Shown here: piece after piece, positions 25,610-34,584 of the stretch
How positions within the stretch are numbered: the first letter of the stretch is position 1
Layout: every line of letters starts with the position of its first letter
Source: Syntrophaceae bacterium UBA6109
GTDB taxonomy: Bacteria > Desulfobacterota > Syntrophia > Syntrophales > UBA6109
Assembly (NCBI GenBank): GCA_002428445.1
Contig: DIWJ01000052.1
Coordinates: 119,553-183,552 of the forward strand
Reading direction: 5' to 3'
DNA length: 64,000 nucleotides
The notes under the pieces: model-generated
What the model was told of the DNA's origin: nothing
Databases searched by the model: none
Seen by the model: only the letters and a program-made list of their open reading frames with translations
Made by a program: the position numbers and the translations under genes

Positions 25610-26335
25610 ATGGCTGATCTTTCGAATCGATACTTGCGCCAGATCGGTGTGGTCGGGCAGGAGGGACAGGAACGCCTGGGGAAGGCCCGCGTTCTTATTG
25701 CCGGAGCCGGAGGTCTGGGTTCCGTCACCGCGACCTACCTTGCCCTGGCGGGCGTCGGCATGCTCCGCGTCGTCGACCGCGACCGCGTGGAGACGACCAA
25801 TCTCAACCGCCAGTTCCTTCACTGCGAAGGAGACCTGGGCCGCCAGAAGGCGGATTCCGCCGGGGAAAGACTTCGGTGCTGGAACTCCGGCATACGGATC
25901 GAGGCCGTCGCCGCAACAATCGATGAGGACAGTATCGGAGGCCTTGCGGACAGCATCGACCTCATCATCGACGCGGCGGACAACTTTGTCCTCCGCCGCC
26001 TCCTTAATCTGGCCGCCGTCAAAAGGAATATCCCCTTTGTCCACGGCGCCGTGAAGGGGCTCTTCGGCCAGGTCATGACGGTGCTTCCGGGGAAGAGTGC
26101 CTGCTACCAGTGTCTTTTCCCCTCGCAGATGGAGTGCGAACCGCCTGCCGTTCTCGGCGCCACCTGCGGGATCGTCGGCGCAATCCAGGCCGGCGAAGCC
26201 ATAAAATACTTCACCGGACGGGGGAATTTGCTCAGCGGCCGGCTGCTGATCTGGGATGGGGAAAATGTCGAAATGGAAACGATCAAAGTCGAGCGGACCC
26301 CCTCCTGTCCCGCCTGCGGGAACCTGCCCCGTTGA
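25610..26335 (+). CDS. ThiF/MoeB/HesA-family E1-like adenylyltransferase
   Basis: This 241-aa protein would adenylate the C-terminal glycine of a MoaD/ThiS-like carrier. It has the ATP-binding GAGGLGSVTATYLA, the conserved RDRVETTNLNRQFL and DAADNF, and zinc-binding CYQC and CPAC pairs. No rhodanese domain is present. The start at 25610 follows GAGAGG and removes 50 residues of unrelated upstream frame. A carrier ending in GG is encoded at 6905; pairing the two is inference. Its target could instead be ThiS or a cysteine-synthesis carrier. Confidence 0.88.
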   Translation: MADLSNRYLRQIGVVGQEGQERLGKARVLIAGAGGLGSVTATYLALAGVGMLRVVDRDRVETTNLNRQFLHCEGDLGRQKADSAGERLRCWNSGIRIEAVAATIDEDSIGGLADSIDLIIDAADNFVLRRLLNLAAVKRNIPFVHGAVKGLFGQVMTVLPGKSACYQCLFPSQMECEPPAVLGATCGIVGAIQAGEAIKYFTGRGNLLSGRLLIWDGENVEMETIKVERTPSCPACGNLPR

Positions 26336-26354
26336 AGTCCGCTGCGAAATGTGG

Positions 26355-26375
26355 AAAGGGGCGGATCCCCCTTTT
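26355..26375. terminator. bidirectional terminator
   Basis: AAAGGGG-CGGAT-CCCCCTTTT is a GC stem flanked by A and T runs, between the convergent ThiF-like and C_GCAxxG_C_C genes. It overlaps the TAA of the latter by two bases. Confidence 0.7.
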
Positions 26376-26817
26376 ATAGTTCCAGGACCTCTTCGGCGAT
26401 CCGGCAGGCCTCGACGACCGCCCGGGGACAGATCGTCGCCAGAAGCCCCTTCTCCCTGGCCATCGCCCTCCCCTCGGGCGTCCCCATGTCACATCCCAGG
26501 ATGTCGCGGCAGTTGATCGTTCCAATGCTGTTCCGGAAACGCCCTATGACATCTCTGGATACAACGTAACAGTGTTCCTTCGTCTCTTTGTCCCCCTCCC
26601 GGACCTGTCCGAATTTCATTCCCACCAGCAGAAGCGCCCCGCATAAAGCCCCGCAGGGACCTCCGGAGCGTCCCACGCCTCCCCCCATGGCCCCTGCAAC
26701 CCGGAGCGCAGTCTCCCGGTCCATCCCGAAGAGATCCGCATAATTTACATAGACCGCCTGGGCGCAATTGAATCCGCCGCGGAACATCGCCTCCGCCCTT
26801 CCCGAACGCTCGCTCAT
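26374..26817 (-). CDS. C_GCAxxG_C_C family redox-type protein
   Basis: This 147-aa protein has the family's cysteine pattern: FNCAQAV near the N-terminus, GGVGRSGGPCGALCGA in the middle, then INCRDILGCD and a late TICPRAV cysteine. Proteins of this group are common in anaerobes and are thought to be redox-active or metal-binding; no reaction is established. It is transcribed alone, convergent with the ThiF-like gene and divergent from the prenyltransferase gene. Confidence 0.85.
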   Translation of the reverse strand: MSERSGRAEAMFRGGFNCAQAVYVNYADLFGMDRETALRVAGAMGGGVGRSGGPCGALCGALLLVGMKFGQVREGDKETKEHCYVVSRDVIGRFRNSIGTINCRDILGCDMGTPEGRAMAREKGLLATICPRAVVEACRIAEEVLEL

Positions 26818-26928
26818 GAAATACCTCCTCGATCTGCCCGAATATATACCGGACGAAGTGCCGCGCCGTCAATCGCGCCGCGAGATGATCGATTTGACAT
26901 TTTCTTTTCCCTCTCCTATAGTCGCGCC

Positions 26929-27903
26929 ATGCAGATTCAAGACGTATTTACCCGCTATGGCGAAGACCTCCGCCAGGCGGAAGAACACATGGACCGGTAC
27001 CTTCGCTCCGAGGTGAACCTCATCCCCGAGGTCATCCGGCACCTGATCGGAAGCGGAGGAAAACGTTTCCGCCCGCTGCTGCTGCTCTTGTCGGCCGATC
27101 TCTGCGGCTACCGCGGCGATCGGCGCCATCCGCTGTCCGCAGTGATCGAGTTCATCCACACGGCGACGCTCCTGCACGATGACGTGATCGACAACGCGAA
27201 GACCCGCCGCGGCAAGACCTCGGCGAACCGGATCTGGGGAAACGCCGCATCCGTGCTGGTGGGAGACTTCCTCTATTCCAAGTCCTTCAAGCTCATGACC
27301 GACTACGGAAATCTCGACATCATCAAGCTGATTTCCGCGACGACGAATGTCATGTCCGAGGGAGAGGTCTTCCAGCTCGTCAAGTGCGGCGACGTCAACA
27401 TCACCGAGCCGGAGTATCTGACGATCGTGGAGAAGAAGACGGCGGTGCTGATCGCTGCTGCCTGTGCCGTGGGAGGGATGCTTGGGGACGCTGAGGATTC
27501 GCGCGTGGAGGCACTGTCCCGCTACGGGAGAGGCGTCGGCATGGCGTTCCAGATCACGGACGACACACTCGATTACACCGCCGAAGAGGCGGCGTTCGGC
27601 AAGGCGATCGGGAAGGACCTCGAAGAGGGGAAACTCACGCTGCCCCTGATTTTCGCACTGGCAAACTGCTCGCCGGAAGAGAAGGAAGCGGCGCAGAAGG
27701 CCATCGCCCGCCGCTCCCTCGACGAAGCGGCGATCCGGGGGATCTTCACGATCATCCGCAGCCACGACGGCATCGGCTACGCCCTCAATCGGGCGAAGCG
27801 CTACGTGGACGATGCAAAGGATTCTCTCGCATCCTTTCCGGACGGCGAGGCCAAAGAGGCCCTGCTGGCGGTGGCGGATTTCGTCATCGAAAGGAAGACC
27901 TGA
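26929..27903 (+). CDS. trans-polyprenyl diphosphate synthase (IspB-like)
   Basis: This 324-aa enzyme chain-elongates isoprenoid diphosphates, probably for the menaquinone side chain. The first aspartate-rich motif is LLHDDVIDNAKTRRGK with the FARM DDxxD, and the second is QITDDTLDY. GSGGKRFRPLLLLL and GEVFQL are also typical. Length fits octa- or heptaprenyl synthases. Chain length cannot be fixed from reading alone. Confidence 0.92.
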   Translation: MQIQDVFTRYGEDLRQAEEHMDRYLRSEVNLIPEVIRHLIGSGGKRFRPLLLLLSADLCGYRGDRRHPLSAVIEFIHTATLLHDDVIDNAKTRRGKTSANRIWGNAASVLVGDFLYSKSFKLMTDYGNLDIIKLISATTNVMSEGEVFQLVKCGDVNITEPEYLTIVEKKTAVLIAAACAVGGMLGDAEDSRVEALSRYGRGVGMAFQITDDTLDYTAEEAAFGKAIGKDLEEGKLTLPLIFALANCSPEEKEAAQKAIARRSLDEAAIRGIFTIIRSHDGIGYALNRAKRYVDDAKDSLASFPDGEAKEALLAVADFVIERKT

Positions 27904-27913
27904 TCAACGGCCG

Positions 27914-29494
27914 TCAGGCGTCGATCGGCGGGGGTCCGTAACAGCGTTTCTCCTGTTCTTCATCCAGCCCGGTTCGGTCCGCCTTCATTGCCTCCGGCAG
28001 GGAGTCCAGAATATTCTGAGCCGTGATCCCGTCTTCGCCGATCTTCTCGGCCGCGAGATCCCCCGCGAGGCCGTGAAGGAAGACCCCCTTCCGGGCGGCA
28101 TCGAGCGGCGGCAGGCCAAACCCGGCCATCGCTGCGATCGTTCCGGCCAGTACGTCGCCCGATCCGGCCGTGGCCATCCCGGCATTGCCGCTCAGGTTCA
28201 CGTAAACCCGGCCGTCGGAATCGCCGATCAGCGAATGAGCGCCCTTGAGGACAACGACGGCGCCGAACTCCGCGGTCGTCCTGCGGACGGCATCGATCCG
28301 GTTCCGTTCGATCTCCTTTGCCGTTCCCTTGATCAGCCGCGCCATCTCGCCGGGATGGGGCGTAAGGATCGTCGGCGCCTTGCGTCCCTTCAGGATGCGG
28401 GGTTTTTCCGCCGCCGCCGTCAGCCCGTCGCCGTCGAGGATGAGGGGACGGTCGACCTTGTGAACCAGCTCCCGGATAAGCGCCTGCGTCTCCGGGTCGA
28501 GCGACAAGCCCGGCCCCACGACGACAACATCCATCTTCGCCGCCAGTTCCAGGAGGGCCGGGAGGTTTGCCGCGGACAGGCTGCCGGAAGCCGTCTCCTG
28601 CTGCGGGACAAACACGATCTCCGCTCCGCGCGCCGCGATGACGGGCATCGCCGCCGCCGGCGTCGCAAGCCGCGAATACCCTCCGCCGGCCTTCAGGAAA
28701 GACAGTGCGGCAAAGGCGGGAGCGCCATAGTAACCGGCCGCGCCGGCCACGAAAAGCGCTTCTCCCATGCTGCCCTTGTGGGCGTTCGGATCGCGATCCG
28801 GGAGCTCGATCGGCCCGTTGATCTCGATTTGCAGGGCATCCTGCTCCTGCAACGACAGGGGAAAAGAAATCGGGCAGACGAAAAGTTCGCCGCAGCGCTC
28901 ATAGCCGGGATACAGGACGTTCCCGATTTTCGGCAGGCCGAACGCCGCGGTCCAGTCGGCCCAGACGGCCTCGCCAAGGATTTCGCCCGAGTTCCCGCCG
29001 ACGCCGGAAGGGATATCCAGGCTGAGCACGGCCTGGGCATATTCGTTGACAAGATCGATGGCCTCGCGGTGCGTCCCGCCGACCTCGCGGTCGAGTCCGG
29101 TGCCGAAGATCGCATCCACCACGGCATCGGCATGGCGAACGTCGCTGCGGATCTCCGCCGCCGTTTCGATGCCCTTGATTTCCACGGGGTACCGGGAGAG
29201 AATCTCGTAATTCGTCTTCGCCGCGCCGCGGAATTTTTTCGGCTCCCCGATGAGGTAGACCTTCACCATCCCGCCGGCCGCATGGATGTGGCGCGCCGCG
29301 ACCAGGCCGTCGCCGCCGTTGTTCCCGACGCCGCAGATGACGATGAAACTGCTCCCCGCGAGGCCGATGTTCCGCGACAGGAGCGCCGCGGATGCCTGGC
29401 CGGCGTTTTCCATCAGGATCTCCTCCGCCACGCCCAGTTTTTCAATGGCATGGCGGTCCATCGCCCGCATCTGCTCAACGGAAGCGATCTTCAT
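27914..29494 (-). CDS. nnr: bifunctional NAD(P)HX epimerase/dehydratase (YjeF/Nnr)
   Basis: This 526-aa two-domain enzyme repairs hydrated NAD(P)H. The N-terminal YjeF_N epimerase domain contains VGNNGGDGLVAARH; the C-terminal ADP/ATP-dependent dehydratase domain has LTPHPGEMARL and GSGDVLAGTIAAMAG. The start at 29494 is chosen because GGAGGTG lies 8 nt upstream and homology begins at KIASVEQMRAMDRHA. It is convergent with the prenyltransferase gene, 10 nt away. Confidence 0.94.
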   Translation of the reverse strand: MKIASVEQMRAMDRHAIEKLGVAEEILMENAGQASAALLSRNIGLAGSSFIVICGVGNNGGDGLVAARHIHAAGGMVKVYLIGEPKKFRGAAKTNYEILSRYPVEIKGIETAAEIRSDVRHADAVVDAIFGTGLDREVGGTHREAIDLVNEYAQAVLSLDIPSGVGGNSGEILGEAVWADWTAAFGLPKIGNVLYPGYERCGELFVCPISFPLSLQEQDALQIEINGPIELPDRDPNAHKGSMGEALFVAGAAGYYGAPAFAALSFLKAGGGYSRLATPAAAMPVIAARGAEIVFVPQQETASGSLSAANLPALLELAAKMDVVVVGPGLSLDPETQALIRELVHKVDRPLILDGDGLTAAAEKPRILKGRKAPTILTPHPGEMARLIKGTAKEIERNRIDAVRRTTAEFGAVVVLKGAHSLIGDSDGRVYVNLSGNAGMATAGSGDVLAGTIAAMAGFGLPPLDAARKGVFLHGLAGDLAAEKIGEDGITAQNILDSLPEAMKADRTGLDEEQEKRCYGPPPIDA

Positions 29495-29725
29495 GCTGTT
29501 TTCACCTCCATCATCCGCTTTCCTTTTAGCATCCTCCCGATGAAAAGTCGATTCCGCTGCCCGCAGGGCGATCACGCCCGTCTTCAGCCCCCGGAACGGA
29601 TGGAAACACACCGGCCTCGGGAAGAGCAGTGGACCCGTCGCAGGAACAGCGGTCCATCCGGACGATGCCGGACCGGCCGGTTTTTCCGGGGACGATACGC
29701 CACGAGATATTCCCCGCGGGGTCTT

Positions 29726-30673
29726 TCAGCGGACCTTCCACCGCGAGAAGAGCCGCCGCGTCAGGTGCGATACCCTGCTGGAAATCGGCAGCGCCCGGTG
29801 GATTTCCTTCAGGGCCTCCCGGGCCGCAATTTCGCCTTCGCGGATCAGGTCGCCCGCCCGGCCGAAATCCATCCAGTGAAGATCGCCCACCCGGGGCCGT
29901 ATGACGACATCGGCTTCCCGCAGTTCAGCCGCCTCCAACTTGTCCGCCGTGATTTCCCCGGCCCGGTAGAAGATTTCCTGCGCCGTGTCCAGGCCCCCCG
30001 CAGTACCGATGCTGCGGTCGACGACAACGGCGATCACCATGTCGGCGCCCGCCTCTCTCGCCGCCTGGACCGGCACAAGGCTCGTCACACCTCCGTCGGT
30101 CAACAGCCAGTCGCCATGGCGCACCGGCTCCATCGCGCCGGGCACGGCGCAGCTGGCCATGACGGCCTTCCGCATCGGTCCCTCCCGAAAAATAACTCTC
30201 TGGCCGGAAAGAAGGTCCGTCGCAACGACCACAAAGGGAATGTGCGTCTGTTCGATGCGGATATCGGCAATGAAATAATCGACGAGAGACTGGAGGTCCG
30301 CAGCCGGCAGGATGGCCGGGTGAAAGAACGCCCGCATCTGATAATAGCGGCTCTTGACGAAATGGGTGATCTTTTCGAAGCGGTTTTTCTTGACAGGATT
30401 GACGGCCATGCCGAGGGCTTTCAGCGTCGAGCCGTTGAAAGCCGGGCTGCTGACGTAGGTCTCAATGCGCCGTTGGATTTCGCGGGAGTTGAGACCGCTC
30501 GCGTAAGCGCCTCCAATGATGGCGCCGGCACTCGTCCCTGCGATGAGGTCAATCCGGATGTCCTCCTGTTCGAGAACCTTGAGCACCCCGACGTGCGAAA
30601 AGCCGCGCACGCCGCCGCCGCCCAGCGCCAATCCCACGCGTTTGCCTTTCCAGAGATCCGCAATACCGCCCAT
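29726..30673 (-). CDS. patatin-like phospholipase (RssA-type)
   Basis: This 315-aa hydrolase has the oxyanion-hole motif GGGGVRGFSH, the nucleophile motif GTSAG and the DGG of the Ser-Asp dyad (LLTDGGVTSLVP). It would cleave acyl esters of lipids. The start at 30673 (MGGIADLWKG) has AGAGG upstream and matches the usual N-terminus of bacterial patatins. No signal peptide is seen, so it is probably cytoplasmic. Confidence 0.9.
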   Translation of the reverse strand: MGGIADLWKGKRVGLALGGGGVRGFSHVGVLKVLEQEDIRIDLIAGTSAGAIIGGAYASGLNSREIQRRIETYVSSPAFNGSTLKALGMAVNPVKKNRFEKITHFVKSRYYQMRAFFHPAILPAADLQSLVDYFIADIRIEQTHIPFVVVATDLLSGQRVIFREGPMRKAVMASCAVPGAMEPVRHGDWLLTDGGVTSLVPVQAAREAGADMVIAVVVDRSIGTAGGLDTAQEIFYRAGEITADKLEAAELREADVVIRPRVGDLHWMDFGRAGDLIREGEIAAREALKEIHRALPISSRVSHLTRRLFSRWKVR

Positions 30674-30887
30674 TCTTCCTCTCTTTCCGGGGAGTCGGCG
30701 GATGAAGGTCCGCACGTTCCCTTTTTCATCCGCGCCTGCAACCCATCTTCGCAAGGCGCCAGGAAATGCCGCCTTGCCGGCAACGACGAGTGCGACACGC
30801 CAGCGGGATACGACGAACCCCTCTTAGCGAATATAAAGGAGGGGCACGGCCTGTCAACACCGCCCTGACGAAAACGCCGGGAACCGG

Positions 30888-31871
30888 TCAGTTCCGACAC
30901 AGCCGGCTGCGCTTGTTGGCGTACATGACATGATCGGCGGCGGTGAGAAGGGAATCGACCGTGGCGGCACGCTGCGGATCATAGGGCGCCGTCCCGCTGC
31001 TGATGGAAATCGCATAGGTTCTGCCGGGACGGCGGTTGTGGGTGTCGATCTGGCGCTTCAGGCGTTCCTGGATCGTCTCCGGCGAAAGAACTGCGGCGTT
31101 GATGACCAGGACGGCGAATTCGTCCCCCCCGACGCGGGCGATGACGTCCGAACCGCGGAAGGTCTCCCGCAGGATCTCCCCCGCCTCCTTGATCGCGCGA
31201 TCCCCCGCCTCATGGCCGTGGCGGTCATTGATATCCTTGAGGCGGTCCATGTCAGCGAAAAAGAGCAGCATCGGGTGGTTCGTCCTTCCTGCGACACGGA
31301 ACTGCTGTTCCGTAAGGATCACGAAGCCGCGACGATTATAAAGACCCGTCAGCGGGTCGGTGATGGCCATGTACAGAAGTTCCGCCTCCAGGATCTTCCG
31401 TTCGGTCACGTCCCGGCTGACACCCCGGTAGCCTGCCGGACTCGCCTGTCCGTCGAAGATCGGCGCGCCGCTCATTTCGATCACAACGGTCCGTCCGTCT
31501 TTCCGCGGGATCTTGTATTCGACGCGGCGGACGGGTTCCCGGCGCAGGGCGGCATCCTGCAGGATCTTCCGGATACGCTCCGCGTCGGTCGGCTCCAGAA
31601 AGGAAAAGAGGGGCTTCCCGATAATCTCGCCGAGCGGAAAACCGATCAGATCGGCCGCAGGGGGATTGCTGTACGTAAGATTCCCGTCGGCGTCCGTTTC
31701 CCAGACCCAGTCGTTCGTGTTTTCCGTGAGGCTGCGGAATTTCAACTCCGCCTGGCGGAGAGCGCCTTCCATCCTGTCGCGTTCTTTTTCCGCCCCCTCC
31801 AGTTGGGCCACACGCTGTCGCAGATGTTCATTCTCTTGCAGCAGTCGCTCGATCCGCGAGAATTCTTCCAT
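30888..31871 (-). CDS. PAS-GGDEF diguanylate cyclase
   Basis: This 327-aa cytoplasmic signalling protein has an N-terminal coiled coil (about 1-45), a PAS domain with PAC segment (about 45-165) and a GGDEF domain. The active-site motif is intact (RVGGDEFAVLV). An inhibitory I-site RGSD lies five residues before it, so c-di-GMP feedback is expected. No EAL domain or membrane spans are present. The start at 31871 follows GGAGGG-N4. Confidence 0.92.
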   Translation of the reverse strand: MEEFSRIERLLQENEHLRQRVAQLEGAEKERDRMEGALRQAELKFRSLTENTNDWVWETDADGNLTYSNPPAADLIGFPLGEIIGKPLFSFLEPTDAERIRKILQDAALRREPVRRVEYKIPRKDGRTVVIEMSGAPIFDGQASPAGYRGVSRDVTERKILEAELLYMAITDPLTGLYNRRGFVILTEQQFRVAGRTNHPMLLFFADMDRLKDINDRHGHEAGDRAIKEAGEILRETFRGSDVIARVGGDEFAVLVINAAVLSPETIQERLKRQIDTHNRRPGRTYAISISSGTAPYDPQRAATVDSLLTAADHVMYANKRSRLCRN

Positions 31872-32068
31872 CGTTCCCTCCATCGGGTGGTCAGGCCGGA
31901 CTTGCGGCGCCCGCGGCGGGCTCCGGAGCTTTCTTCTCCTTCAAGAAAGATTCCGCTTCATATCCCAAGCAGCCGGAGAAAGCAATCGCCCCGCCGACAG
32001 GTCTTTGATAGTTTTATGGAATCCTGGTAGAAGAAACCTCTGAAAAACGAAAACAGGAGGGGATGATA

Positions 32069-32395
32069 ATGCTCCGATATTCTGAAACCGTTCCCGTCGA
32101 GGTGATGCCCGGGCTTGTCCGCCGGACGCTCGCCGAGGGGAAGGCCATGATGATCTGCGAATTTTCGCTGGAAAAAGACGTCGAAATCCCCATGCACAGT
32201 CATCCCCACGAGCAGGTGGGATATGTCGTATCGGGCTCGATCCGTATGACGATCGGGGAAAAGACATTCGCGATGGACCCGGGCGACAGCTACTTCGCCC
32301 CTGCCGGCATCCTCCACGGCGTCCTTGTCCTGAAGCGGGCCGTCGTCGTCGACATCTTCAGTCCGCCGCGGGCGGATTACCGTGTTTCGCGGTAG
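32069..32395 (+). CDS. small cupin-domain protein
   Basis: This 108-aa single cupin has motif 1 HSHPHEQVGYVVSG, with metal-binding His and Glu, and motif 2 PGDSYFAPAGILHG. Such proteins bind a metal and can be enzymes or sensors; the substrate is unknown. The ATG at 32069 has AGGAGG at an 8-nt spacing, which an ATG at 32063 lacks. It is convergent with the dehydratase gene. Confidence 0.85.
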   Translation: MLRYSETVPVEVMPGLVRRTLAEGKAMMICEFSLEKDVEIPMHSHPHEQVGYVVSGSIRMTIGEKTFAMDPGDSYFAPAGILHGVLVLKRAVVVDIFSPPRADYRVSR

Positions 32396-32542
32396 CTTTC
32401 GCTGCTGCTGCAAAGTGCCGTCCTGACGTGCCCCGCGGACCCGCCGGGAGGGCTTCTTCCTTTTCCGCCGCCTCTTCGGCCCGGTCGCAGGCCGTACGTG
32501 GATTCGTTTTCCTGACAGAACCCTCCCCTTGCGAGGTATCCG

Positions 32543-33994
32543 TCAATCCTCGATGCCGGCGATTTCCTTCGCCAGGCGCTTCTTCTCCTCCAGATTTCCC
32601 TGGCGCGCGATCATGACCCGCTGCGCCTGGGGCGGGCCCGCGCCGTGCATGGATTCGGTCCGGTATCCGACCGCCGCCGTTCCCATGGTGATGTTTTCAA
32701 TGAGGCGCAGGATCCGGCAGCGGTGTTCCGCCGGCACCGATGCCACGCCCTTGAGATACTTTTCGAGCACTTTCCCGATCTCCGGGTGGCGCAGGTCCTT
32801 TTCCGAGGCCATCGTCACCATCAGTCCGCCGGCGATGTCTTCGGCAAGGCGGGCGATCTCGTAGGGAAGACGCGTTACGTTCTGCTTGCAGACGTTGGCC
32901 AGGAGCAGGTCGATCAGGTAGGTCCCGGAAGGGGTCTTGCGGCCCTCGGCCGAGCAGGCAATGCCGCAGGCATAAAGCGTTTCATTCAAATGCGTCATCT
33001 CGATCAGTTTGTCCCGGATGTGCGAGGCCTTCGCGATGCCGTTGTAATCGGCCGCCAGCGCCGCCGCGCCGATGAGGACGTCGCCGACGCCGACCTTGCA
33101 GCCGCCGTAGCTCTGGCGGTGGTATCCGGCGAAGCGCTCCACCAGTGCGCCGGTGAATTCGTGCTCGCCGCACAGAAAGACATTCTCCCAGGGCACGAAG
33201 AGATCGTCGAATACCATGAGGGCCTCGTGGCCGCCGAAACGGGCGTTCCCCACGTCGATCTCGCCTCCCTCGAGGCGTCGGGTGTCGCAGGACTGGCGCC
33301 CATAAACATAGAAGATCCCCTCGGCGTCGGCAGGCGCCGCGAAGCAAAGGGCGTAGTCGGCATCTTCAGCGGTCATCGTCATCGTCGGCAGGACGAGGAT
33401 CCAGTGGGAATTCAGCGCCCCCGTCTGGTGGGCCTTCGCGCCGCGAACGACAATGCCCTCTTTCGTCCTCTTCGCCACGCGCGTGTAGAGGTCGGGATCG
33501 GCCTGTTTCCCGGGCGGCAGGCTGCGGTTCCCCTTGGGATCGGTCATGGCGCCGTCCACCGTCCAGTCCTCCTCCTGCATCTTCCCCAGAAACCGTTCGA
33601 AACGTTCGTGGTAGTCCGTGCCGAGCTTCCCGTCCATCTCGAAGGTCACGCTGTCGACGGCGTTGATCGCGTCCATGCCGACGCAGCGTTGGAAGCAGGA
33701 GCCCGTCTTCTGTCCCAGGAGACGCTGCATCTTCACCTTTTTGACCAGATCCTCGGCGCTGCGGTGCAGATGGCAGAAGCGGTTGATCCGCCGCCCCGTC
33801 AGGTGGGAGATCGCCGCCATCAGGTCCTCGTAACGGGGGTCCTGTGCCAGGGCGTAAGTCATCTTCACGGAATTCATCGAGGGCCGGATGATGGGATGGT
33901 CCACGGGATTTTCCACCCGTTCGCCCAGCAGGTAGACCTTCAGCCTCAGACTGCGAAGGCTCTCCTCATACTGCTCGGGGGTTTTCAGGGCCAT
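32543..33994 (-). CDS. abfD: 4-hydroxybutyryl-CoA dehydratase/vinylacetyl-CoA isomerase (AbfD-type)
   Basis: This 483-aa protein closely matches clostridial AbfD as I remember it. All four [4Fe-4S] ligands are present: Cys100 and Cys104 (CFQRC), and His292 and Cys299 (YHRQSYGGCK). Tyr296, Lys300 and Glu257 of the active site are also conserved. Stretches such as KVKMQRLLGQKTGSC and GYRTESMHGAGPPQAQR are nearly identical. The enzyme dehydrates 4-hydroxybutyryl-CoA to crotonyl-CoA using FAD and the cluster. No CoA-transferase or 4-hydroxybutyrate dehydrogenase lies next to it. A related 4-hydroxyphenylacetate hydroxylase function is unlikely given the cluster ligands. Confidence 0.88.
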   Translation of the reverse strand: MALKTPEQYEESLRSLRLKVYLLGERVENPVDHPIIRPSMNSVKMTYALAQDPRYEDLMAAISHLTGRRINRFCHLHRSAEDLVKKVKMQRLLGQKTGSCFQRCVGMDAINAVDSVTFEMDGKLGTDYHERFERFLGKMQEEDWTVDGAMTDPKGNRSLPPGKQADPDLYTRVAKRTKEGIVVRGAKAHQTGALNSHWILVLPTMTMTAEDADYALCFAAPADAEGIFYVYGRQSCDTRRLEGGEIDVGNARFGGHEALMVFDDLFVPWENVFLCGEHEFTGALVERFAGYHRQSYGGCKVGVGDVLIGAAALAADYNGIAKASHIRDKLIEMTHLNETLYACGIACSAEGRKTPSGTYLIDLLLANVCKQNVTRLPYEIARLAEDIAGGLMVTMASEKDLRHPEIGKVLEKYLKGVASVPAEHRCRILRLIENITMGTAAVGYRTESMHGAGPPQAQRVMIARQGNLEEKKRLAKEIAGIED

Positions 33995-34087
33995 AGGTCC
34001 GTCCTTTCACAATGGGTTTTCGAATGGATAGCACTACCACCCGGCGGGCTGATGATGTTATGACATTCGCAGGAAAAGGAGTCAATC

Positions 34088-34456
34088 ATGGCCTGCCGTC
34101 TCCTGGCCGATCTCGTATTCGTCGTCCACTTCGCCTTCATCGTCTTCGTCGTCGCGGGAGGATGGATCGTTCTGCGGCGGCCGAGGCTGGCCTGGCTGCA
34201 CCTCCCGGCCGTCATCTGGGGCGCGCTGATTGAGTTCTTCGGCTGGATCTGCCCGCTGACGCCGATGGAGGTCTTTCTCCTCCGGCAAAGCGGCGCGGCG
34301 GGCTATTCGGGCGGCTTCATCGAGCGATATCTCTCCCCGGTGATCTACCCGGACGGGCTCACGCCGGCAATGCAGATTCTTCTGGGGACAGCCGTCGTCG
34401 TCATCAACGGAGCGGTCTATGCGAGCCTCTGGAGGCGGCACCGTCTCAGTCCATGA
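34088..34456 (+). CDS. DUF2784 family membrane protein
   Basis: This 122-aa protein has about four hydrophobic segments and the DUF2784 pattern: LADLVFVVHFAFIVFVVAGG, W-containing LHLPAVIWGALIEFFGWICPLTPME, and YLSPVIYPDGLTP near the C-terminus. Function is unknown. It is short and stands alone, convergent with an SDR remnant. Confidence 0.88.
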   Translation: MACRLLADLVFVVHFAFIVFVVAGGWIVLRRPRLAWLHLPAVIWGALIEFFGWICPLTPMEVFLLRQSGAAGYSGGFIERYLSPVIYPDGLTPAMQILLGTAVVVINGAVYASLWRRHRLSP

Positions 34457-34570
34457 GCGCGCCGCCGTTGACGTCAAGGATCTCGCCCGTGATGATCGCA
34501 GAGAGAAATTCAGGGGAGCCTCGAGAAGCCCGCGCAGGGGATCTGTCGCGCCGACGCGTGCGGTATGAGT
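34449..34570 (-). pseudogene. SDR C-terminal remnant
   Basis: The minus strand from about 34512 to the TGA at 34449 encodes PEFLSAIITGEILDVNGG followed by ALMD and a stop, the C-terminus of a short-chain dehydrogenase. Just upstream, in another frame, it encodes DPLRGLLEAPL, which would fit the preceding SDR segment after a frameshift. No N-terminal domain is present. The fragment seems to be what is left of a deleted gene. Confidence 0.6.
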
Positions 34571-34584
34571 TTCTCTGCGGCGCG

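Noticed and set aside
27812..30868. 1018-codon plus-strand open frame
   Set aside because: It overlaps nnr and the patatin gene on the other strand and has no domain; it is a shadow.
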